From NCBI RefSeq assembly GCF_003034915.1, contig NZ_PZJX01000005.1, positions 1 to 64,000 of the forward strand: a stretch of DNA of 64,000 nt, written 5' to 3'. Source of the DNA: Mesorhizobium helmanticense (lineage in GTDB: Bacteria > Pseudomonadota > Alphaproteobacteria > Rhizobiales > Rhizobiaceae). Positions 37,837 to 45,913 of this stretch are shown in pieces. Positions within the stretch are counted from its first letter, which is position 1; every line of letters begins with the position of its first letter. A model generated the notes under the pieces. It ran no database searches. It worked only from the letters and a program-made list of their open reading frames with translations, and was not told the DNA's origin. Made by a program: the position numbers and the translations under genes.

Positions 37837-38877
37837 CTAACCGCCTGGGCTGGGCTCCGTTTCTTTCAGCATCTCTCCTGGCGGAACGACGCGTTCGTGC
37901 TCTATTGGAAAGAGCGTAATATCGGAGAACTGGCCGCCCAAAATCTCTGCAAGTCGCAAAAGCGTCGCCTTATCATCCTGACCGGCAATGGCAGCGAACT
38001 CCAAGCCCGCGCGCGTCAAGGTAAAAACTTCTACCTCGATCCAATTAGTATCCGGTCTGGAGGCATAGCAATGGAGACACCAATCTCCGCTCCGAAAGAC
38101 GAAAAACCCGGCATCATCGTCGATCTTCGGGTTCTTCGATAGGTTTGCACCGACGCCGTTGATGAGGCCCGCATCCTCAAGTTGGATGAACTCATCCAGA
38201 TCGCTCTGATCGGTCGGGCTTACGATCAAGCCGTCGAAATAACGCAGTCGTGCATGTTTCTGGAAGATTGTTGCGGTGTGCTTGTTGAGCTCTGCGGCGA
38301 TGCGCAGTGTTGTACGGGAGAAGGAACCTTCTTCTTGTATTTCACCCGCAAGAATTCGCCCCCAAAGCCGCTGCATGCGCTGTGACGAAGCCTTCTCCGC
38401 ATAGTCTCGCCAGAAATTTAGCCAGTCCTCATCCACGGTGTCGCTATAATCTTCGACTGCAGAAGGCTCCGGAGCAGGCAGCAGCTTCAACTGGTTCGAA
38501 GCGCTTTCGAGGGAGCGATCCACGTTCTCCTGCTTCTGAGCCAGTTCGGGGTAATAGCGCCGAGCGAATTCTTCGACCAACGCCGGATCGTCCCTCAATC
38601 GCTGGACCAGAAGATCGCCCGTAGCTTCAAGCGCCTTCATCTCTTGCGATAGTTTCCCGCGCTCGACAGTCATGTGCCTTTCATGCGCGAAGGCATCACG
38701 TTCAGCCCTGTTGCGCTCGACCTGCAGTTTAAGTGCTTCATTGAGGCCTTTGATCTCTGCCCTGTTGCCTAACAAAGCATCCAATGCGGAAAGCCATCGG
38801 GACCGAATCTTGGCTTCCACGCCGCCAGTCCCGACTTTGATATCAAGCTCTGTGCCTGTCTTCTTGTCTTCGACCAT
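37837..38877 (-). CDS. DUF2806 family protein
   Basis: A 346-residue protein of the DUF2806 type: a charged, probably coiled-coil N-terminal third (ALKLQVERNRAERDAFAHER and a following helix), then DWLNFWRDYAEKASSQRMQR, LWGRILAGEIQEEGSFSRTT, LRIAAELNKHTATIFQKHA. A C-terminal beta-rich part includes VEVFTLTRAGLEFAAIAGQD, similar in character to GTPase-independent phage-defence or stress proteins but not identified. Codon use is noticeably less GC-rich than in neighbours, which suggests transfer. Function unknown. Confidence 0.78.
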   Translation of the reverse strand: MVEDKKTGTELDIKVGTGGVEAKIRSRWLSALDALLGNRAEIKGLNEALKLQVERNRAERDAFAHERHMTVERGKLSQEMKALEATGDLLVQRLRDDPALVEEFARRYYPELAQKQENVDRSLESASNQLKLLPAPEPSAVEDYSDTVDEDWLNFWRDYAEKASSQRMQRLWGRILAGEIQEEGSFSRTTLRIAAELNKHTATIFQKHARLRYFDGLIVSPTDQSDLDEFIQLEDAGLINGVGANLSKNPKIDDDAGFFVFRSGDWCLHCYASRPDTNWIEVEVFTLTRAGLEFAAIAGQDDKATLLRLAEILGGQFSDITLFPIEHERVVPPGEMLKETEPSPGG

Positions 38878-39194
38878 GAGATCCCCCTGACTAAGAGAAA
38901 ATCACGCCGACGTGCGACGCACAAGGCGTTGGAAGGGACGCGCATTTATCTGGGCGCTCAATTGTCTTTCTATCACCGCAACCCCGTCCTGCCGGGATTG
39001 TAAGCCTAACCGGGGCCGATGCCGTCGGGCCACCGAGGTGATTTCGCCTATGCGGGTGTTGACGAATTTACACGTGGTGCCAGCGACCGGTCCGAATTTG
39101 AGAACCTCGCCTTCACGCTGGGGCCGGTCGATGTCGGGCTGTGACAGGCTCAGAACCGAAATTCGTCGATGTGATTTCTCGCGCCCTTGACCGC
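38878..39194. other. Gap with unexplained short frames
   Basis: About 315 bp between the DUF2806 start and the DUF4864 stop. It should hold the DUF2806 promoter. A 41-codon frame at 39018-39143 (MPSGHRGDFAYAGVDEFTRG ...) has coding-like composition but no usual ribosome-binding site and may be a gene remnant. A 92-codon frame at 38912-39190 looks non-coding. Confidence 0.3.
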
Positions 39195-39614
39195 TCAGGT
39201 GCTCAGCGCGTTGGAAGCGCGCAGGCTGCAGCCGGTTATCCGGTAGGTCCCGTCGGGCTGCTGCTCGAGCGTATAGACGGCCTCGTAGTCCTTGCCGTCC
39301 GGTCCGACGATCAGCACCTGCTGGATGATCGATGTCGGGCCCATTTCCTGCACCTTGCTGAAGGAATAGGTCCGTGGCTTGCGCACCGGCGCATAGCCAT
39401 TGGTCACCATGTTCATGAAGGTGTCGACGGTCGGAAAGATGCGTTTCACATTCGGCGCGGCGAAGCTGTAGGCGGCAGCGCCGTCATCGGCTATGAAAGC
39501 CTTCAATTGCCCGTCGATGGTTGCCTGGCCAGCCTTGATTTCCGCATCGCCGGCCAGAGCCTGGAACGCGAAAATGAATGGAACGACTACGAATGCGAAA
39601 AGCGCGCGGCGCAT
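39195..39614 (-). CDS. DUF4864 family exported protein
   Basis: A 139-residue protein with a signal peptide (LFAFVVVPFIFAFQALAG). The mature domain fits DUF4864: QATIDGQLKAFIADDGAAAY, FPTVDTFMNMVTNGYAPVRK, PRTYSFSKVQEMGP and a C-terminal YEAVYTLEQQPDGTYRITGC. This is a small SnoaL/NTF2-like secreted domain of unknown function. It is convergent to the tgt operon across the DUF2806 stretch. Confidence 0.85.
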   Translation of the reverse strand: MRRALFAFVVVPFIFAFQALAGDAEIKAGQATIDGQLKAFIADDGAAAYSFAAPNVKRIFPTVDTFMNMVTNGYAPVRKPRTYSFSKVQEMGPTSIIQQVLIVGPDGKDYEAVYTLEQQPDGTYRITGCSLRASNALST

Positions 39615-39800
39615 GGCCTGCCTCCATTGTCCCCTTGAGGAGCCGTCCGAAGACGCTCAGCATACCATACGCTTGACGGCGGTTCATGGTTTCAGCGACG
39701 GCTAACATTCAGCGTCTCATATGCGGAACTCAGGCGAGGGCGGCCTTAGCGCGCCCTCATGCTTGAAAGCCGGGCGGCAGTCTGCCACAAGGGCCGCTTG

Positions 39801-39850
39801 TGCGCATGACCCCGAAAATCGAAATCGATTTTCGGAAAGGATCATGCGCA
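39801..39850. repeat. Dispersed palindromic repeat, family B
   Basis: TGCGCATGAC ... ATCATGCGCA ends enclosing CCGAAAATCGAAATCGATTTTCGG, itself almost a perfect palindrome. It lies in the ~310-bp gap before the Lrp-domain gene. A similar GCATGATC...GATCATGC element lies at 42687. Confidence 0.7.
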
Positions 39851-39859
39851 ATCAAAGTG

Positions 39860-39903
39860 CTACAGCGTCCTTTACGCGTCCAAATGGACGCGCGGCGCTG
39901 CAG
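39860..39903. repeat. Dispersed palindromic repeat, family C
   Basis: CTACAGCG ... CGCTGCAG outer arms with an inner perfect hairpin CGCGTCC-AAAT-GGACGCG (39875-39892). It follows the family B element by 10 bp and ends about 24 bp before the Lrp-domain gene, so it would lie in that gene's leader. Confidence 0.7.
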
Positions 39904-39926
39904 GTGCGGCTGAGCAGGACTGGGCA

Positions 39927-40163
39927 ATGAAGGCATTTTTCGTGCAGATAAAGTGCGATCTGGGCAAGGCCTATGAGGTCGCCAGTGCGCTCGCCGATGC
40001 CGAGATCGCCTCGGAAATCTATTCGACCGCCGGCAACTACGATCTGCTCGCCAAATTCTATGTCGACGACGAGGAGGACATCGGCCACTTCGTCAACGAG
40101 AAGGTGCAGATTCTACCCGGCATCAAGGACACGTTCACGGTCGTTACCTTCCGCGCCTTCTAA
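39927..40163 (+). CDS. Stand-alone Lrp/AsnC ligand-binding (RAM) domain protein
   Basis: A 78-residue protein consisting only of the Lrp/AsnC effector-binding domain (betalphabeta fold): MKAFFVQIKCDLGKAYEVAS, SEIYSTAGNYDLLAKFYVDD, GHFVNEKVQILPGIKDTFTV. No helix-turn-helix is present, so it cannot bind DNA by itself; such proteins are thought to sense amino acids or to modulate full-length Lrp proteins. Preceded by two dispersed repeats. The ATP-grasp operon follows after about 120 bp. Confidence 0.87.
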   Translation: MKAFFVQIKCDLGKAYEVASALADAEIASEIYSTAGNYDLLAKFYVDDEEDIGHFVNEKVQILPGIKDTFTVVTFRAF

Positions 40164-40286
40164 GGAGGCAAACCCCTGACACAGCCACATTGTTGCTGCC
40201 CTAATTTTAGGCAGCGATGACATACTGATCGCCGACACCCCTGAAATCGCCGATTGCGCTTGATTTTCTCCGGCGGGGCCAGTGAA

Positions 40287-41723
40287 ATGGCGTCACAGGG
40301 GAGTATGCGATTGGCAGCGTTTGATGAAATGCTTCCGGAAGTTTCCGGGTTGAGAAAACCATATTCGGCTTACGATCGCTGGCTGAAGGAGCAGGACCCG
40401 GCCAGACTTACCGAGAAGATGCAGGACGCCGAACGCGTTTTTCGCAAGACCGGCATCACCTTTGCCGTCTATGGCGAGCAGGAAGCATCCGAACGCCTTA
40501 TCCCCTTCGATATCGTTCCACGCATCATCTCCGGCAATGAATGGCGGCGGCTGACGCAAGGCATCGAGCAACGCGTGCAGGCGTTGAACGCCTTCCTCGA
40601 CGACATCTATCATCGCCAGGAGATCTTGCGCGCGGGCCGCGTTCCCAAGGAGCTGATCGCCAGGAACGAAGCGTTCCTGCCCGAGATGATCGGGGTCAGG
40701 CCACCGGCCGGCGTCTACACCCATATCATCGGCGTCGACATCGTGCGCATCAGCGAAAACGAATTCTATGTGCTTGAGGACAACGCGCGCACGCCGTCGG
40801 GCGTCTCCTACATGCTGGAGAACCGCGAGACGATGATGCAGCTCTTTCCCGAGCTGTTCCAGCAGATCAAGGTGCGGCCTGTCGAAAACTACCCGCAACT
40901 CCTGCGCCAGTCGCTGGCGGCGGTGCGTCCGCAAAGCACCAAGGGCACGCCGACCATCGCCGTGCTGACGCCGGGCAGCTACAACTCCGCCTATTTCGAG
41001 CACGCCTTCCTGGCTGACCAGATGGGCGTGCAGCTGGTAGAGGGGCAGGATCTGCGCGTCGTCGACGGCCATGTCGCGATGCGCACCACCGAGGGCTACA
41101 AGCAGATCGACGTGCTCTACCGGCGAGTGGACGATTCCTTCCTCGATCCGCTGACCTTCCGGCCGGATTCGGCACTTGGCGTGCCCGGAATCATGGACGT
41201 CTACCGCGCCGGCAACATCACCATCGCCAACGCGCCGGGAACCGGCATCGCCGACGACAAGGCGATCTACTCCTACATGCCCGAGATCGTCGAATTCTAC
41301 ACCGGCCGCAAGGCGATCCTCGGCAACATCCCGACCTGGCGCTGCTCGGAACCGGACAGTCTGAAATATGTGCTCGAGCACCTCGACGAACTGGTCATCA
41401 AGGAAGTGCATGGTTCCGGCGGCTACGGCATGCTGGTTGGGCCGGCGGCGACCAAGAAGGAATGCCAGGATTTTTCCAGGAAACTCCAGGCGAAGCCGTC
41501 GAACTACATCGCCCAGCCGACGCTGGCGCTGTCGACCTGTCCGATTCTGACCGAGAAGGGACTGTCGCCGCGCCATGTCGATCTCAGGCCCTACGTGCTC
41601 GTTTCCGACCGCATTCAGATCGTGCCCGGCGGGCTGACACGCGTGGCGTTGAAAGAAGGCTCGCTGGTGGTCAATTCCTCGCAGGGCGGTGGCACCAAAG
41701 ACACCTGGGTGCTCGATGACTGA
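40287..41723 (+). CDS. Circularly permuted type 2 ATP-grasp protein
   Basis: About 478 residues (start 40287; an ATG at 40305 giving 472 is possible). It belongs to the circularly permuted ATP-grasp type 2 family (COG2308): NAFLDDIYHRQEILRAGRVP, GVDIVRISENEFYVLEDNAR, YMLENRETMMQLFPELF, then VLTPGSYNSAYFEHAFLADQ, LYRRVDDSFLDPLTFRPDS, KEVHGSGGYGMLVGPAATKK and LRPYVLVSDRIQIVPGGLTR. ATP-grasp enzymes join carboxylates to amines or thiols through an acyl phosphate. In this conserved context the predicted role is making a peptide or protein tag (comparative-genomic inference by Iyer, Aravind and colleagues). First gene of a four-gene run. Confidence 0.92.
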   Translation: MASQGSMRLAAFDEMLPEVSGLRKPYSAYDRWLKEQDPARLTEKMQDAERVFRKTGITFAVYGEQEASERLIPFDIVPRIISGNEWRRLTQGIEQRVQALNAFLDDIYHRQEILRAGRVPKELIARNEAFLPEMIGVRPPAGVYTHIIGVDIVRISENEFYVLEDNARTPSGVSYMLENRETMMQLFPELFQQIKVRPVENYPQLLRQSLAAVRPQSTKGTPTIAVLTPGSYNSAYFEHAFLADQMGVQLVEGQDLRVVDGHVAMRTTEGYKQIDVLYRRVDDSFLDPLTFRPDSALGVPGIMDVYRAGNITIANAPGTGIADDKAIYSYMPEIVEFYTGRKAILGNIPTWRCSEPDSLKYVLEHLDELVIKEVHGSGGYGMLVGPAATKKECQDFSRKLQAKPSNYIAQPTLALSTCPILTEKGLSPRHVDLRPYVLVSDRIQIVPGGLTRVALKEGSLVVNSSQGGGTKDTWVLDD

Positions 41724-41744
41724 TTTTCATTTGAAGGTTTTTTG

Positions 41745-42686
41745 ATGCTTTTAGGCCGCACCGCCAACGGGCTCTACTGGATGAACCGCTATATCGAGCG
41801 GGCGGAAAACATGGCGCGGCTGGTCGATGCCGGGCTGCGCATGGCGCTTACCCGCACCCAGAATGCCTCGGAGGAATGGAATTCGGTGCTGCTAAGCGCC
41901 GGTTCGGACGCGACCTTTACCCAGAAATACCAGGATTACAGCGCCGCCAACGTCGCAGACTTCCTGCTGCGCGACACGTCGAACCCCTCGAGCACGATGT
42001 CTTCTATCGAGACGGCCCGCAGCAATGCCCGCATGGTGCGCACCGCGCTGACGCGCGAGACCTGGGAAAGCATCAACGAAGCCTGGATGGCGCTGAAGCG
42101 GATGCTGGCCAGGCCGATCGACGAGCGCGACCTGCCCAGCGTGCTCGATGCGATCAAGCGCGAGACGGCGCTGATCCGCGGCTCGTTCTACGGCACCATG
42201 CTGCGCAACGAGATCTTCGATTTCTCGCAGCTCGGCACCTATGTCGAACGCGCCGACAACACGGCGCGTATCCTCGACGTGAAATACTATGTGCTGCTGC
42301 CGTCGATATCGTGGGTCGGTTCGACATTGGACAATTATCAGTGGGAATCGATCCTGCGCTCGGTATCGGCGCATCGCTCCTATCGCTGGGTCTACGAGGC
42401 CGACTACAAGCCGACCAATATCGCCGACTATCTGATCCTCAATGTCCGGATGCCGCGCTCGCTGACCTTCTGTTATCGCTTCCTGACGGAGCATCTGAAA
42501 TTCCTGGGCGACGACTATGGCGAACGCCATGCCTGTCATGCGACGGCTGGCAAGACCCAGGCCATGCTGACGGCCGGTTCGATCAAGGACATATTCGACG
42601 CCGGCCTGCATGAATTCCTGGCCAATTTCATTCGCGACAACACCAGGCTCGGCGACGAGATCGCGCAGGACTACAAGTTTTACTGA
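41745..42686 (+). CDS. Alpha-E domain protein
   Basis: A 313-residue all-helical protein of the alpha-E family: MLLGRTANGLYWMNRYIERA, ENMARLVDAGLRM, then AIKRETALIRGSFYGTMLRN, LGTYVERADNTARILDVKYY and VRMPRSLTFCYRF. The two repeated R-x-x-N-x-x-Y-W/E-R-A-(D/E)-N-x-A-R motifs mark an internal duplication. Enzymatic role unknown; it nearly always follows the ATP-grasp gene, here by 21 bp, and is thought to work with it. Confidence 0.92.
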   Translation: MLLGRTANGLYWMNRYIERAENMARLVDAGLRMALTRTQNASEEWNSVLLSAGSDATFTQKYQDYSAANVADFLLRDTSNPSSTMSSIETARSNARMVRTALTRETWESINEAWMALKRMLARPIDERDLPSVLDAIKRETALIRGSFYGTMLRNEIFDFSQLGTYVERADNTARILDVKYYVLLPSISWVGSTLDNYQWESILRSVSAHRSYRWVYEADYKPTNIADYLILNVRMPRSLTFCYRFLTEHLKFLGDDYGERHACHATAGKTQAMLTAGSIKDIFDAGLHEFLANFIRDNTRLGDEIAQDYKFY

Positions 42687-42732
42687 GCATGATCCGGCGA
42701 AGTGAAGACCGGTTTGCGGACAAGATCATGCT
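42686..42732. repeat. Palindromic repeat inside the ATP-grasp operon, family B-like
   Basis: AGCATGATC ... GATCATGCT ends enclosing CGGCGAAGTGAAGACCGGTT-type sequence. The left arm begins in the stop codon of the alpha-E gene, and the right arm ends 12 bp before the transglutaminase start. The RNA hairpin could reduce expression of the downstream genes. Confidence 0.65.
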
Positions 42733-42744
42733 TACAAATGGAAA

Positions 42745-43548
42745 ATGACGCCCATGCGGCTCAAGATCACCCATCGAACCGAATATCGTTACGATGCGCC
42801 GGTGCACTATCTTCTGCAGCGGCTGAGGCTTCTTCCGGCCAGCGGATCCACACAGACAGTCTTGTCCTGGGCCCTGCAGATCGAAGGCGCGCGCGAGGAA
42901 GTGCGCTTCACCGATCATTTTGGCAATGACACGCGGCTGCTGAGCGTCGAAGGCGAGCGCGATTTCATCACCGTCGAGGCATCAGGTGAGGTGGTAACGC
43001 GTGACACCGCGGGCGTCTCCGGGCCGCATCAGGGTTTTGCGCCGCTCTGGCTGTTCAGCCATGAAACGCCGTTGACCACGATCGGCGACGGCATCCGCGA
43101 ACTCGCCGCATCGGTCGGAGAGGGCACCGATATCGAGAGACTACACCGATTGATGGCCGTGATTGGCGAGCGCGTCGCCTATACGCCTGGTACGACCAAC
43201 GCAGCGACGCCGGCCGAGGAGGCGCTTGGGCTCAAGACTGGCGTCTGCCAGGATCACACCCACATTTTTGCGGCCGCGGCGCGCGCCATGGGGTTCCCGG
43301 CCCGCTATGTCAGCGGCTATCTGATGCTGGATGCGGCGGTGGAACAGGCGGCAAGCCACGCCTGGGCCGAGGCGCATGTTTTCGGGCTCGGTTGGGTTGC
43401 CTTCGATGCGGCCAACGGCATTTCTCCCGACGAACGCTATGTAAAGGTGGCGACCGGCCGCGATTACCGCGATGCCACGCCCGTATCGGGAATTCGGCTG
43501 GGACAGGCCGAAGAACAGCTTGCGGTCACCGTCACGGTGGAGCAGTAA
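42745..43548 (+). CDS. Transglutaminase-like cysteine protease
   Basis: About 267 residues (an ATG three codons later at 42754 is an alternative). N-terminal beta domain RLKITHRTEYRYDAPVHYLL, typical of the bacterial transglutaminase N-terminal region, then the papain-like core with catalytic Cys168 in LKTGVCQDHTHIF, His205 in ASHAWAEAHVFGL and Asp221 in WVAFDAANG. The triad is complete. Such proteins usually act as proteases or amidases rather than cross-linking enzymes. Third gene in the ATP-grasp/alpha-E run; the likely role is cleaving or processing the product. Confidence 0.92.
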   Translation: MTPMRLKITHRTEYRYDAPVHYLLQRLRLLPASGSTQTVLSWALQIEGAREEVRFTDHFGNDTRLLSVEGERDFITVEASGEVVTRDTAGVSGPHQGFAPLWLFSHETPLTTIGDGIRELAASVGEGTDIERLHRLMAVIGERVAYTPGTTNAATPAEEALGLKTGVCQDHTHIFAAAARAMGFPARYVSGYLMLDAAVEQAASHAWAEAHVFGLGWVAFDAANGISPDERYVKVATGRDYRDATPVSGIRLGQAEEQLAVTVTVEQ

Positions 43549-43579
43549 TTCCCGGCAAGATTGCTGCCAAAGAGATTCG

Positions 43580-44311
43580 ATGACCTATTGCGTCGGCTTG
43601 AAGATCGATCGCGGGCTCGTGTTCATGTCGGACACGCGCACCAATGCCGGCATGGATTCGATCTCGACCTTCAAGAAGATGCATGTCTGGGAGGAACCGG
43701 GCGAGCGCGTCATCGTCCTGATGTCGGCCGGCAACCTGGCGACGACGCAAGCCGTGGTCAGCCTGCTCGACGAGCGCACCAAGGCGATTGCCGATCGCCA
43801 TGCGACGCTGCTCGAAACGCCTTCCATGTACCAGACGGTGCGCATGGTCGGCGACACCGTCAAGGAAGTCATCGCCCATTCGTCGCCTACCGGCGACAAG
43901 GCCGATTCCTATTTCAATGCTTCCTTCATTCTCGGCGGCCAGATCAAGGGCAGTGAGCCGCGGCTGTTCATGATCTATCCCGAGGGCAATTTCATCGAAT
44001 CGACCGACGACACACCCTTCTTCCAGATCGGCGAGACCAAATACGGCAAGCCGATCATCATCCGCGCCTATGAAAGGACGATGAGTTTCGCCGAAACGGT
44101 GAAGCTGCTGTTGGTGTCGTTCGACTCGACGCTGAAATCGAACCTGTCGGTCGGCCTGCCGCTCGACCTCCTGTTCTATGAAAAGGACGCCTTCAAGATC
44201 AGCCTGAAGAAGCGGATAGCCCAGGACGATCAATATTACCGCACGATCTCGGACGGCTGGTCGAACGCGCTGAAGGCTGCTTTTGCGAGCCTGCCCGATT
44301 TTCGGGAATAG
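43580..44311 (+). CDS. Anbu-type proteasome-like protease
   Basis: A 243-residue Ntn-hydrolase of the Anbu (bacterial proteasome homologue) family. ATG at 43580 gives M-T-Y-C-V-G-L-K-I-D, so Thr2 becomes the N-terminal nucleophile after Met removal, as in other Anbu proteins; upstream extension of the frame is not coding. Further marks: RGLVFMSDTRTNAGMDSIST, the Lys in FKKMHVWEE, IVLMSAGNLATTQAVVSLL, SYFNASFILGGQIKGSEPRL. Structures of Anbu from other bacteria show an open helical or ring assembly. Physiological substrates are unknown. Linked here to ATP-grasp, alpha-E and transglutaminase genes, the context described for Anbu. Confidence 0.92.
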   Translation: MTYCVGLKIDRGLVFMSDTRTNAGMDSISTFKKMHVWEEPGERVIVLMSAGNLATTQAVVSLLDERTKAIADRHATLLETPSMYQTVRMVGDTVKEVIAHSSPTGDKADSYFNASFILGGQIKGSEPRLFMIYPEGNFIESTDDTPFFQIGETKYGKPIIIRAYERTMSFAETVKLLLVSFDSTLKSNLSVGLPLDLLFYEKDAFKISLKKRIAQDDQYYRTISDGWSNALKAAFASLPDFRE

Positions 44312-44375
44312 CGCCAACCTTCTTCGCAGGCGTGCGGCGATACAGGCTGCGCTCGGATAATTTCCCGGAGGTGCG

Positions 44376-45788
44376 ATGAACAAGGATGATTTCCGGCAAT
44401 GGTCGAGGCGCGCCGCCGATTGGGGCGCCGACTATCGCGATACGTTGCGAGAAAGACCGGTGCGGCCGCTGGTCGAGCCGGGAGACATTTTCAGGAGCAT
44501 AGAATCCTCGCCGCCCGAGGCGGCGGAACCGATGGATGAGATATTCGCCGATTTCGAACACAAGATCCTGCCGGGCATGACGCACTGGCAGCATCCGCGC
44601 TTCTTTGCCTATTTCCCGGCCAATGCCGCTCCTGTCTCGGTGGTGGCTGAATATCTGGTCTCGGCGATGGCGGCGCAATGCATGCTCTGGCAGACCTCGC
44701 CGGCGGCGACCGAACTCGAGACTCGCGTCGTCGACTGGATGCGGCAGGCGCTTGGGCTGCCGGAAGGGTTTTCCGGCGTCATGCAGGATTCGGCATCATC
44801 GGCAACGCTCGCGGCCGTGCTCACCATGCGCGAGCGCGCACTCGACTGGCAAGGCAACAAGAAGGGCCTGCATGGCCAGCCGGCATTGCGCGTCTATTCA
44901 TCCGACCAGGTGCATACCTCCATCGACCGGGCGATCTGGGTATCGGGCATCGGCGAGGAGAACCTCGTGCGCATTCCCGTTGCTGGCCGCTTCCGTGCCA
45001 TGGATGTCACAGCTCTGGAAGCAGCAATCGTCGCCGACCGGGAGGCGGGCATGTTGCCGGCTGGCATCATCGCCAGCGTCGGCGGCACCAGCACCGGCGG
45101 CACGGATGACGTTGCCGGCGTTGCCGCGGTAGCCAGGCGCCACGGGCTCTACCTGCATGTCGATGCGGCCTGGGCCGGATCGGCGATGATCTGCCCCGAA
45201 TACCGGCATTTCTGGGCTGGCGCCGAGCAGGCGGATTCCATCGTCTTCAATCCGCATAAATGGCTGGGGGCGCAGTTCGACTGCTCGGTTCAGTTCATCC
45301 GCCAGCCGGAGGATCTCGTTCGCACGCTGGCGATCAAGCCCGAATTCCTGAAGACGCATGGGCGTGACGGCATCATCAATTATTCCGAATGGTCGGTGCC
45401 GCTTGGCAGGCGCTTTCGCGCACTGAAACTTTGGTTCCTGCTGCGGGCCCATGGGCTGGAAAATCTGCGGACCATGATCCGCAACCATGTTGCCTGGAGC
45501 GAACGTCTCGCCGCGCGGTTGGCCGGAGAGCCGGATTTCGAGATCGTCACCGAACCGATGCTGTCGCTGTTTTCGTTCCGGCACGTAGCGGCTAAAGGCC
45601 TCGATGCAGACGAACACAATCTTCGCCTGGTCAACGCGATCAACGACGACGGCCGCATCTACCTGACGCAGACCCGCGTGGACGGTCACGTCGCAATCCG
45701 TTTTCAGGTCGGCCAGTTCGAGACGACAGCGGCGGACATCGAAACTGCCTTCGAGACCATCACGGAGATCGCCCGCGGCTTGGCTTGA
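44376..45788 (+). CDS. PLP-dependent group II decarboxylase
   Basis: A 470-residue aromatic/glutamate-type amino acid decarboxylase. Motifs: HWQHPRFFAYFPANAAPVSV, GVMQDSASSATLAAVLTMRE, LHVDAAWAGSAMICPEYRHF and SIVFNPHKWLGAQFDCSVQF, with the PLP lysine in N-P-H-K-W. A C-terminal substrate-binding part includes LTQTRVDGHVAIRFQVGQFE. Close relatives decarboxylate L-DOPA, tryptophan or phenylalanine; specificity cannot be fixed by eye. It begins 64 bp after the Anbu gene on the same strand, but may be independently transcribed. Any link to the Anbu cluster is unproven. Confidence 0.9.
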   Translation: MNKDDFRQWSRRAADWGADYRDTLRERPVRPLVEPGDIFRSIESSPPEAAEPMDEIFADFEHKILPGMTHWQHPRFFAYFPANAAPVSVVAEYLVSAMAAQCMLWQTSPAATELETRVVDWMRQALGLPEGFSGVMQDSASSATLAAVLTMRERALDWQGNKKGLHGQPALRVYSSDQVHTSIDRAIWVSGIGEENLVRIPVAGRFRAMDVTALEAAIVADREAGMLPAGIIASVGGTSTGGTDDVAGVAAVARRHGLYLHVDAAWAGSAMICPEYRHFWAGAEQADSIVFNPHKWLGAQFDCSVQFIRQPEDLVRTLAIKPEFLKTHGRDGIINYSEWSVPLGRRFRALKLWFLLRAHGLENLRTMIRNHVAWSERLAARLAGEPDFEIVTEPMLSLFSFRHVAAKGLDADEHNLRLVNAINDDGRIYLTQTRVDGHVAIRFQVGQFETTAADIETAFETITEIARGLA

Positions 45789-45865
45789 TCGGCCTTGGAG
45801 AGTTGCGCCGAGGTTTGCTTTCGCAATCCTGTGATTTTCATTAGCCGGCTTGTGCCTTTTCATCA

Positions 45866-45901
45866 CTTTCGTTTTGGTCTATTGACAAGAAAAACGAAAA
45901 G
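45866..45901. promoter_or_regulatory. Inverted repeat upstream of glpR, probable GlpR operator
   Basis: ACTTTCGTTTTG at 45865-45876 and AAAAACGAAAAG at 45890-45901 form an inverted repeat that encloses a TTGACA (45882-45887). TTTCG half-sites also occur before glpD. TTCG is the core of known GlpR/DeoR operators, so autorepression is likely. Confidence 0.5.
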
Positions 45902-45913
45902 GGAGGCTCTCCG

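Noticed and set aside
37588..38142. 184-codon + frame after tgt
   Set aside because: It overlaps the DUF2806 gene in antisense, and its sequence has no protein-like pattern.
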